The notes below the pieces were generated by a model that did not search any database, was not told where the DNA came from, and saw nothing but the letters and a program-made list of their open reading frames with translations. From JBCAWW01 sp039024315 (GTDB taxonomy: Bacteria; Bacteroidota; Bacteroidia; J057), in NCBI GenBank assembly GCA_039024315.1, contig JBCCQN010000053.1:1-41219 (forward strand): a stretch of 41,219 nucleotides of DNA. The letters are read 5' to 3'. Position numbers and translations under genes: made by a program. Shown piece by piece: positions 8,723 through 16,800 of this stretch; within the stretch, counting starts at the first letter, position 1; each line of letters opens with the position of its first letter.

Positions 8723-11041
8723 TTAGGGGGTAAAAAACTGAGCCAATCTTTCAATAAAGGCTTCTTGCTCAGCTGGCTCAGCTAGGAAGTAGTAAAAGCC
8801 AATCGCTCTTTCTACGGTGAGAAAGTCAAGTAAGAAAGCATAAACTGCGTTGGACGCTAATATCTGGGCTTGCAGAGCGGCATTCTGAGCATCGATAAGT
8901 TGTGCTACGGGAACGATTCCTTCTCTATAGCCATCTTGCGCGATTTCTAGATTTCGCTGGGCGGCAGCGGCGGCCTGACTGGCCAATCCGATTTCAGCAT
9001 AAGATGCCCCTGCTAGTTGTAAGGTACTGCGAATCCGTAATTCAAGCTGGTTTTCTAAATCTTTTTGCTGTTGTTTGATTTGCATGACCTCTACAAGGGC
9101 CTGCTGCTGCTGGGCTTGGCGACCGCCTCCCTGATAAAGTGGTAAGGACAAGCCAAGGGCAATGTTCCAGGTAGGAGTGGTAATAGGATCGGGTAATATG
9201 CCTTCAAACTGAGGGGGAATTTCGGAAGTGGATTCAAAGCCTCCTTGATAGATATTGTAGCCAGAGGATGCGTTTAGACCTAAAGTAGGTACATAAAAAG
9301 CTCGTTTGCGCGAAAGAAGCAAACGCTCCTGGGCTTGGAGACTGAGGGAGACTTGCTTTAGTTCGGGGAGATTACGCTGTCCTTCGGCTACCAAGAAATC
9401 CGATAGGGAGATAAGTTGCCCTGGGTTTTTGAGATAAGAAAATACGCGCTCATCCAGTATGCTTAGCATCTTATCTCCTATTTCGGTTTCCGCCAAGGCG
9501 AACGATTGACTCTGGGGCTTGTTGAGCAATTGGTTGAGGCGAAACTGAGCCGAACGGTAATTGGCTTGGGCGTCGTTGAGGTCAATCTTATTGAAGGCTA
9601 GCTGAGATTCCCAACGATAGACTTCTGACACGCCTGAATAACCAACAGATTCTTTATTACGGGCTAGATTTAAGTTGACTCGGGTATTATCTACGTTTTG
9701 ATTTTGCAATAAGACTACGTTTCTCGCCAGCAGAATATTGAAATAAGCCTCTGTAACTTCCAGCACTACGTCTAGTTCGGTTTGGTCTTGACTCGCCACG
9801 CGAGTAGCCTGAATAAGATTTTGGATGCGTAGGTTGGCTAGCAGTGGTTCAACCAAAACAGCCTGCTGCAATTCAGCAGTAGCAGACCAAGTATAGGGCT
9901 GAGTCGAGCCAAAGGAAGCCGCAGAACGGGCTTGATCAATGGCCACGAAGCTGCTACTGATATCCAAACTGGGCAGGAGTTCTGCCACGGCGAGTTTGAC
10001 TTCTTGAGCCCCTGCTTGGGTTTCGAGTTCGGCGATTTGATAGCTAAGGTTCTGGGTGAGTGCTTCACTAATGACAGAGCGGAGATTAACCGCATTGCCA
10101 CTTGGCTGCTGCGCTACATTTAGCAAACGTGCTTGCCCAAAGGCCTCCCAAGATGGGTATATGCCGCTTTGTTCTACGGTTTTTAGGTTAATCACGAAGT
10201 CATCGCCAGCATCTACGGTAGCCACCGTTTGTGCACTGGCATTTTCGCCTTCAAGGATTGCGAGTGCATTGAGGGCAATACGGCGAGCGAGTATTTGGCC
10301 CGACTGCTTGGGTGCTCGGCTTGCCATTGCGCCTTCTTCTACCCAATCACTACCGATCAAGGCGAAGCTCGGCAGTCCCTTCTGACTAATTAATTCAAAT
10401 AAACGCGGGCGTTTACTAGCAGGAAAAGCGTTCCCCAAAGGGAGAAAATACACCGCATCAGTCTCGCTGGGTAGCTGGGAAATAATTTCGTCAACTCCGA
10501 CATTACCTACTCTTACTATATTGAGCGATTCTCCCTCTTTAGCTAAGGTCTTCAGGCTTTGGGTAAAAGCATCGTCTAATTTGACCAAAGCCTCATCCGC
10601 CATAATGACCAAATGCTTGAAAGGATACATCAAGCGGAAGTATTCGAGGTCCGCTTCAATATCAAATGGGTTTAGGATATAGTTGAGATTAGTCTTACCA
10701 GAAGTTTGTGCTGCCGTCATGGGTAAGCCTTGCAGCTCTGGATCTAATACCGTACCGATAATGACAGGAGTCGGATAATCCTGTTGCCTGATCAACTTTT
10801 GACTGGCAGATAGCCCAACGCTAATAATGAGATCTGCAGAATCGCTATGAGCCTCATTAGCATTCAAGCTTTCAAAGCTGAGGGCTAAACGGCCCAAGGC
10901 GATCGCGGAGAGCTCTTGTTTTACGAGCTCGGCTAGTGGACTAAATTGTGCTCCTTCATCTACGAGAATTTGCACTTTTTGACTATTCTGTGCCCAAAGC
11001 AGTTGAAAACTCATCAGGCAGAAGAGGAAAAAGTGTTTCAT
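8723..11041 (-). CDS. TolC-type outer-membrane efflux protein fused to an ABC substrate-binding-like domain
   Basis: 772 aa against the usual 420-500 for TolC homologues. After a signal peptide (MKHFFLFCLMSFQLLWAQ), residues about 22-300 resemble the ABC_sub_bind type of periplasmic binding protein: QILVDEGAQ, ADLIISVGLSASQKLI, TPVIIGTVLDPE, LVIMADEALV, DAVYFLPLGNAFPASK, and GQILARRIALNAL near the end. Residues about 310-765 are an outer-membrane efflux protein with two repeats of long helices (NLSYQIAELETQAGAQEVKLA and, later, IRSTLQLAGASYAEIGL ... EGIVPVAQLIDAQNAALQ). It is first in the efflux operon. The fused domain may sense or capture a substrate at the channel entrance; this is inference. 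One copy of the dispersed repeat seems to fall in the first domain. Confidence 0.85.
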   Translation of the reverse strand: MKHFFLFCLMSFQLLWAQNSQKVQILVDEGAQFSPLAELVKQELSAIALGRLALSFESLNANEAHSDSADLIISVGLSASQKLIRQQDYPTPVIIGTVLDPELQGLPMTAAQTSGKTNLNYILNPFDIEADLEYFRLMYPFKHLVIMADEALVKLDDAFTQSLKTLAKEGESLNIVRVGNVGVDEIISQLPSETDAVYFLPLGNAFPASKRPRLFELISQKGLPSFALIGSDWVEEGAMASRAPKQSGQILARRIALNALAILEGENASAQTVATVDAGDDFVINLKTVEQSGIYPSWEAFGQARLLNVAQQPSGNAVNLRSVISEALTQNLSYQIAELETQAGAQEVKLAVAELLPSLDISSSFVAIDQARSAASFGSTQPYTWSATAELQQAVLVEPLLANLRIQNLIQATRVASQDQTELDVVLEVTEAYFNILLARNVVLLQNQNVDNTRVNLNLARNKESVGYSGVSEVYRWESQLAFNKIDLNDAQANYRSAQFRLNQLLNKPQSQSFALAETEIGDKMLSILDERVFSYLKNPGQLISLSDFLVAEGQRNLPELKQVSLSLQAQERLLLSRKRAFYVPTLGLNASSGYNIYQGGFESTSEIPPQFEGILPDPITTPTWNIALGLSLPLYQGGGRQAQQQQALVEVMQIKQQQKDLENQLELRIRSTLQLAGASYAEIGLASQAAAAAQRNLEIAQDGYREGIVPVAQLIDAQNAALQAQILASNAVYAFLLDFLTVERAIGFYYFLAEPAEQEAFIERLAQFFTP
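10428..10443 (-). repeat. Possible in-frame copy of the hairpin repeat in the TolC-fusion gene
   Basis: On the minus (coding) strand the element reads TCCC-TTT-GGGG-AACGCTTTT, encoding PLGNAF. Three of four stem pairs form. The reading frame (…CTN TTG NGG AAC GCT…) matches that of copies in the CHAT and beta-helix genes. It could equally be ordinary coding sequence, because the surrounding protein motif is plausible by itself. Confidence 0.35.
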
Positions 11042-11127
11042 AAGCGTGTTTTTGTTGGCAGAAGATAGGAAAAATTGAGCAGCACAAAGGACGCGAAATG
11101 CTTTACGATAGGAATTTTCAATTAAGC

Positions 11128-11469
11128 TTAGTTTGAACCGTTCTTGCCCCCTTGCTTTCTCTTATCTACCCGATGGTTGTAGCGAACTTCTCTTGATTTT
11201 AAAATCGCTGAGCCAATGATACTAAGGGTTACAATCCCAATACTTACCCCAATCAGAATATAGATAGCGGTGAAAAGCCTACTTATCTCAGTACTAGGAG
11301 TCAAATCGCCAAATCCTACGGTAGTAATCGTAACTACACTAAAATAAAATGCTTGAATCCATGTCCAAGGTTCCAACCTATGAAAAAGGAGGGTGCCGAT
11401 GCCAATCCATCCCAATAAGGAAGAAGTGGCAATAAATACTTCGGTGCTAAGTTTGAGCCGTTCCCGCAT
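11128..11469 (-). CDS. Small two-TM potassium-channel-type protein
   Basis: 113 aa with the pore module of potassium channels: TM1 about 9-29, pore helix and selectivity filter TTVGFGD (filter residues 50-55), and TM2 about 62-88, followed by a basic tail (KSREVRYNHRVDKRKQGGK). The TVGFGD filter is the classical K+ signature, so a K+-selective tetramer in the inner membrane is expected. No RCK/TrkA or cyclic-nucleotide domain is attached, so no regulator is visible, unlike MthK-type channels. It lies 86 bp upstream of the efflux operon on the same strand and might be co-transcribed, but there is no functional link in sequence. Start ATG at 11469. Confidence 0.88.
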   Translation of the reverse strand: MRERLKLSTEVFIATSSLLGWIGIGTLLFHRLEPWTWIQAFYFSVVTITTVGFGDLTPSTEISRLFTAIYILIGVSIGIVTLSIIGSAILKSREVRYNHRVDKRKQGGKNGSN

Positions 11470-11886
11470 GCTTATTCCTTGTTAGGTCTCGTTGACCAAA
11501 AGCGAAGCAAATTTACAAGGAGAAGGCGTAGGAGTTGCTCAACAAATGTTGAGAAATTGAGGGATAGCAAATCCTGAATTCGTGATGAAAAAAGGCCCCT
11601 TCACCCTTTAAAGCTGGTAAAACAACGCCCAAGGGAACCAATATGGTCCTTTTTAGCAACCTCTACCTCCCACTCTATTATTATTTTAAAGGGTGGATCT
11701 CCTTACTCTTTGGGCTCTATTATACAGGTTCCCATTTTGGGATGCACAAATGATCAGTGCTTCAGGTACTCAAGTACCTAGACAATAGTATTTGGACTTA
11801 AGACTCTTGTAAATTAGGCTATATGGTTTGTCAAGACTGTTTTCTTTCTACTCTTTAATTCATGCTATCATCATAAAATATTGCAC
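11470..11886. other. 417-bp intergenic region with three inverted repeats, no gene seen
   Basis: Separates the divergent ion-channel and glycosidase-like genes. It has CTCAACA-AA-TGTTGAG at 11538-11553, AGGTACT-CA-AGTACCT at 11764-11779, and a long-range perfect 11-bp pair CACCCTTTAAA (11602-11612) / TTTAAAGGGTG (11685-11695) enclosing 72 nt. No credible ORF or tRNA is seen. The short palindromes are operator-sized; the long-range pair could close an RNA structure or be the remnant of an inverted-repeat element. Confidence 0.45.
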
Positions 11887-13197
11887 ATGAAATCTTTATT
11901 TAGCTACAATCGCTATATCTTATTTTGCCTACTTGGCCTGCTAGTACATAGTGTATCTGCCCAAAGTGGGGAGGAGCCTGTCAATAAGATTACCAAATCA
12001 GAAATCCGCTTGACTGAGGACGGTTACCGTATTTTTTTGAATGGAGACCTTTTTTATGTCAAAGGGGCTGGTGTCTTTAATGGAGATGTTGAAGCGCTCC
12101 CTAAGCATGGGGCAAACGCATTCAGGACTTGGAGTACCGAGAATGGTAAGGAAGTGTTAGATCAAGCCCAAGCCCTTGGCCTAAAGGTCATGATGGGTAT
12201 TTGGGTGGGCTTGGAGCGCCATGGCTTTGATTACGATGACGAACAAGCGGTAAAACAACAACTAGAAAACATCCGAGAACAAGTACTAGCTTTAAAGGAT
12301 CATCCTGCTTTAATGGTATGGGGGATAGGCAACGAAATGAACCATCATTCAAAAAATCCTAAGGTTTGGGATGCCGTAAATGATATTTCGAAAATGATCC
12401 ACGAGATAGATCCTAATCATCTCACTACCACGCCTCTAGCTGGTATCGAAAAGAAATATGTAGAATTGGTGGCCAGTCGAGCTTCTGATTTAGACTTTTT
12501 GAGTGTGCAGGTGTATGCCGCCATCGATGTCCTACCCAAGCTGATCAAAGAATCTGGCTATGAAGGCCCTATGCTGGTTACAGAGTGGGGGGCGACTGGC
12601 TACTGGGAAGTGGGTAAGACCGAATGGGGCGCCCCGCTAGAAAACCACAGTTCTCTTAAAGCTGATCTTTATCTGAGTAGATATCAACAATCTATCATCG
12701 CCCAATCGCAGCAAGTGATGGGTTCTTTCGTATTTCTTTGGGGACAGAAGCAAGAACGCACTCCTACTTGGTTTGGAATGTTTTTGCCAGACGGTCGGGA
12801 GACCGAGTCGGTTGATATGATGCATTATGCTTGGACGGGAGAATGGCCAGAAAATCGTACCCCCAGATTGCATGATTTTACCTTGGATGGGCAACGAGCC
12901 CCAGACAATGTCAAGCTAAGCGCAAGCGATATGTATACCGCCCTAGTAGAGGCGACGGATCCTGATAAGGACAAATTATACTATCGTTGGGAAATCATGA
13001 AAGAGAGCGAATCGCAAAATACGGGAGGAGATGCTGAATATATTCCCCCTGTCATCTCTGGTCTATTTCCTGAAAACCCAGCTAGTGAGGTCCGCTTTAA
13101 GGCGCCCGAACAAGCTGGGGCTTATCGCTTATTTATTTATGTGGAAGATGGTAATCAACATGCCGCACATGCAAATATTCCCTTTTGGGTAGAGTAA
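11887..13197 (+). CDS. Secreted glycoside-hydrolase-like protein (GH2-type TIM barrel)
   Basis: 436 aa from ATG 11887; a TTG six bases upstream is possible, but the ATG directly precedes the basic start of the signal peptide (MKSLFSYNRYILFCLLGLLVHSVSA). A TIM-barrel glycosidase follows: FLNGDLFYVKGAGVFNGD and NAFRTWSTENGKE at the first strands, the acid/base in WGIGNEMN (Glu150) and the nucleophile in TEWGATG (Glu233), as in GH2/clan GH-A enzymes. Residues about 325-436 form a beta-rich C-terminal domain (VEATDPDKDKLYYRWE, YRLFIYVEDG). There is no T9SS sorting domain, so it probably stays periplasmic or is released by cleavage. The polysaccharide substrate is unknown; no SusC/D partner is nearby. 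A GH72-like transglycosylase is an alternative. Confidence 0.8.
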   Translation: MKSLFSYNRYILFCLLGLLVHSVSAQSGEEPVNKITKSEIRLTEDGYRIFLNGDLFYVKGAGVFNGDVEALPKHGANAFRTWSTENGKEVLDQAQALGLKVMMGIWVGLERHGFDYDDEQAVKQQLENIREQVLALKDHPALMVWGIGNEMNHHSKNPKVWDAVNDISKMIHEIDPNHLTTTPLAGIEKKYVELVASRASDLDFLSVQVYAAIDVLPKLIKESGYEGPMLVTEWGATGYWEVGKTEWGAPLENHSSLKADLYLSRYQQSIIAQSQQVMGSFVFLWGQKQERTPTWFGMFLPDGRETESVDMMHYAWTGEWPENRTPRLHDFTLDGQRAPDNVKLSASDMYTALVEATDPDKDKLYYRWEIMKESESQNTGGDAEYIPPVISGLFPENPASEVRFKAPEQAGAYRLFIYVEDGNQHAAHANIPFWVE

Positions 13198-13253
13198 GCC
13201 AAATAAGCGGCAATAGATACATCTAGTGTTGAGGCTTAGTCGATTGTTGCTAG

Positions 13254-13274
13254 CTGCTTCGCAGAACGCTTATT
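13254..13274 (+). repeat. Dispersed hairpin repeat, left inward-facing copy
   Basis: Stem CTGC, loop TTC, stem GCAG, tail AACGCTTATT. Identical over 21 bases to the copy at 23172, on the far side of the giant gene pair. Confidence 0.75.
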
Positions 13275-13357
13275 TTGGGCCCTTAAAGGCGTCCGTTCGT
13301 GTTCTCCATACATCCTTTTTACATGGCGTCAACGCTAAAAGAGGGAGGGGATACTTT

Positions 13358-13373
13358 CCGCTTCGCGGAACGC
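13358..13373 (+). repeat. Dispersed hairpin repeat, middle copy
   Basis: Stem CCGC, loop TTC, stem GCGG, tail AACGC then ACC. Same orientation as the copy at 13254; the two stem differences (T/C and A/G) are compensatory. Confidence 0.65.
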
Positions 13374-13422
13374 ACCGCTAAGTAAATGTAGGGGGTGTGG
13401 ATACATGCTGTACCCAAAAAAG

Positions 13423-13456
13423 ATAAGCGTTCTGCGCTCCCGAAAGCTTTCGGGAG
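13423..13456 (-). repeat. Hairpin repeat with 20-bp palindrome
   Basis: Plus strand reads ATAAGCGTT then CTGCG, then the perfect 20-bp palindrome CTCCCGAAAGCTTTCGGGAG (13437-13456). It faces the copy at 13254 in inverted orientation. The palindrome takes the place of the loop and one stem arm of the simple form. A strong hairpin results; no T-tract follows, so termination is uncertain. Confidence 0.75.
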
Positions 13457-13674
13457 TAAGCCCTAAACTTGATACCAAAGAGATAAAAAAGAGGGCGAAA
13501 TAAATTGTAAGGGTCAAGAAGTAAGCCTCTGATAGCATTTACAATTTAGAAATAAGGGCGTGCACAAAAAATGCCCGTTAATATTTTGTTGAGACGAAAT
13601 ATTTAGATAGATTTATTAATAGGCAGTGCCAACTGTCCAATACTTCATTATTTCCCTAAATAAACATATTGAGC

Positions 13675-13692
13675 TTGTTCCACTAGGAACAA
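13675..13692. promoter_or_regulatory. Operator-like inverted repeat upstream of the giant genes
   Basis: TTGTTCC-ACTA-GGAACAA, perfect 7-bp arms with a 4-nt centre. It lies 5 bp before a GTG in frame with the first giant gene and 127 bp before its better ATG start. Either a binding site for a dimeric regulator or a short hairpin in the leader. Confidence 0.4.
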
Positions 13693-13819
13693 CTATGTGA
13701 TCGCTGGTATTTGCACTTCTCAAAATACAGGAAAACCACTGCGTTTTCTTATTTGGGAGGGCAAAAGACCTTCGTCGAAGCTTGCGTATTCGTTTATCTA
13801 CTATGATTATTTAAGGGCC

Positions 13820-16800
13820 ATGAAAAAAGATGCCGTCTATTCTCTATTGCAGGAACTTACGGGTAGCTTAGAGATCTCAACACAAGAAAGTGGAGACCAA
13901 ATTATCGATTTAAGAGCGGAAATTGTCAAAGCGCTCAACAGCCAAGACGAACTACAGGGGGCGCATCCAATCTTTCAGTTTGAACGCACGGATCAAATGA
14001 TAGGGGGATTGCGTAGAGAGGATACTCCTGCGGATGAACTAGAAAACTTATTTGAAGAAGCCAAAACCAGAGGATTGGCAGAAGAGGGCGATGATGAGTA
14101 TCGTGTTTTTCGTCGTAGTTCACCAGTCCGATCTCCCCAAATACCTGGCTCAACACCTGATTGGGGGAAGGGGGCAGAGGTTGCCTTTTCGCGTGGTCCT
14201 TTTCGCGATAGAAATGGGTTATGGTACTGGTTTGATTTTTTCAAAATTACCCGTAAAGTAGCTGTTTACTTTCAAGGGGCAACGGCTCCCGTTTTACTGT
14301 TACCTGTCAAATTATCCATTTTTACCTCCAGCCGCTCCAGTTATAAGCTCGGCAAAGGTAGTGTCTGGATTCGGGCCAATTTTTTTGATAATGCTAGCCC
14401 AGCCAATACATACGTAGGCTTAAAAATTGAGGGAGGAGAACTAGAGTTTAGTCAGGTCGTATCTGTGAATAATAATAGGGTTAATATAGCGCTGAATAGC
14501 AAAATTGAATTAACCTTAGAACTAGACCCAGAAGCAAGCCAAAGTACTTACTCCGCTAATACGGGGATAGATGCGAGAAAAGCGAGTATCGATCTTCCTA
14601 CTTCTTGTCGTTTCAACTTAGATGGTTCGGGTCTAAGCATCACAGATATCGGTAGCGGGAGCTGGAAATTATATGCTGACGGACGAAATTTCTCGTTCCT
14701 AAAAGGAAATGCAGCCTACAATTCCATTTTAGATCACATTCTCATTGATGTCCGCTCTGAGCCAGGAAACTTCAAAGTGCAGCGCTCAGAAGTGGGCTCT
14801 AAACTCATAGACTTAAATGGTGTTGCACCGGTTTCGCGCAGTTTTTGGGCGCTTCCCCTGACTACAATCAACAATCCTAGCGTTTTGGCTCCAGAAGCAG
14901 AGGGCATTGGGGCTTGGGGATTACAACTGGCTAAGGGCCTGACGATAGATTGGATCGGAATGGAAGCAGGCCCAGTGGCACTAAGGAAATGCTGGGTAAT
15001 ATTGAAGCCTGGCCATATCGAGTGGGTAGTCCCTTCGGCTGCTAATATTCATGCCAAGCAGACCTATGATTTGTGGCAAAATGAAGCAAACAGCTTTCTT
15101 GCCAGAGCGATACTACAATATAATGGATCATTTCCGCTAAGGTATCAGAGCCTGAGCTTAGGGGCGGAATCTATTTTGACGCAATGTGATACTGAAATCG
15201 AAACAGATAGACCCGTAAGGGTCAATGGTAGTCCCTTTGAGGCTGCTGGAAAAGAAACCGTTTACTACTTATTCGAATTTCAGGAAGAACGGCGGATTTT
15301 GTTATACGACCCGAATATCATGCAAGATAATCTGGACGTAAATGACGATTCCCCGAGTCCTTACGAAGCAAATGCGATTGCACTTAACAACGTACTGCTA
15401 ACCACTTCTCAAGTACTGGCTTACTTATTAGTTGGGACCCTCGCTTCTGCTACGAAGGTGGAGGTCGGAAACTTACACTTCTTGCATGCTTTATTTCGCA
15501 TGTTGCCTACTTTGCCCGATCCCTATGCGGCTAATTTAGATCGACTCGCGAGGGAACAGTCTAAATCTTACAATAATGATATCGTAACACAAATACCGAT
15601 TGCTTATCTGTTAGCGACTGTTACTTGGCCATCAAATATACCAAGTGAGGAACCCCAAAATGCAGCGGTCTCTTATCAGTTTTTTCCTTTCAAGCAGCGA
15701 GAGCGTACCTACATCGGACTAGAAAATGTAGGGGTAGGACAGTTTATCAGTTCCTCCCAAGTGGCAGATACTGCTCGTACTGCCAACTCCAATGCAGCAG
15801 CGGATATTATCGAGCTAGAAAATCAATCCACATATAATCCTGAAGAGTATGAGGAGCCTTGGAATCGATTACGCACAGAGTTAGGCCGTGATCTCTTTGC
15901 TCTCTTGGACGTCTCCACCAATGCCGACCTGATGGGAGTCATGTATAGCGTTATGAATGAGCGTTATCTGTATAAAGTGACACATGCCCCGAAATCAAAA
16001 CTAGAGCAAGGTGTACCGATCGAAATAGAGGGGATGGATTTGAAGGCAAGTGGGAAGTATGCCAAGGCCTTTACGGTGCCCTTGGTCTCATGGGAGCCTG
16101 TACTCAACACCTCAGACATTTCAGTCTTACCGGCAGATCCTCCTGGAGAAAGTCCCGAAAATCCTCGTCAGTTAAGGTTTCCTAATGATGGAGGACCCAC
16201 TAAAATCTTTAATACCAGTCTAAAAACGGTAACCTTGGCGCCCATCCCGCTTTCGAAATTTATCATTAAAGAATTTGAGGGAGATGACGAGCCGCTTACT
16301 TTTAGTGTCTTCACCCTGCCATTTGGGATGCAGGCAGCTGCACTCTTTGAAAAAACCAATCCTTTTGGATCAGGGCCAGCTTCCGCTCTTAGTTTTAATC
16401 GTCCCAATTTCGATGCGGAAGTTGAAGGCGGAATTCAGTTCAAGGCCACAGGGGCTTATAACCCTCTCCAGAATAACCGAAACTTACGAGGCAATACTAT
16501 TCAGCTTACTAACCTGATTTCCACTAAAGCGAATGCTACCAGTATTCTGGGGGAATCCGTTACTGAGATATTTAATCGCGAATTTGGTTTGACGCCGCCC
16601 AAAACCCCTTTTATGGAACGAGGAGTGCCAGTCGAGCGGATTGATATGAGCGGCTATGGGGCGAGTATGTTTAGCAATTGGCTAAACGATAAGGCTAAAT
16701 TTGCCCAAACTAGCCAAGCTAAGTTTGATGTAATCACAGGCAGAACGGCTCATGAAATCATTCAGGTTAGATCTATGATCTATCCGTGGGGCATCGGAGT

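Larger units (their letters stand above)
13198..13819. other. Intergenic region with clustered hairpin repeats
   Basis: About 500-620 bp (depending on the start of the next gene) without a credible gene. It holds three copies of the dispersed hairpin repeat (13254, 13358, 13423), one 20-bp palindrome, and an operator-like inverted repeat at 13675-13692. Short ORFs here run through the repeats and are not coding. Confidence 0.6.

Noticed and set aside
13335..13538. 67-aa minus-strand ORF
   Set aside because: It runs through two hairpin repeats and the 20-bp palindrome and has no protein-family character beyond a chance hydrophobic stretch.
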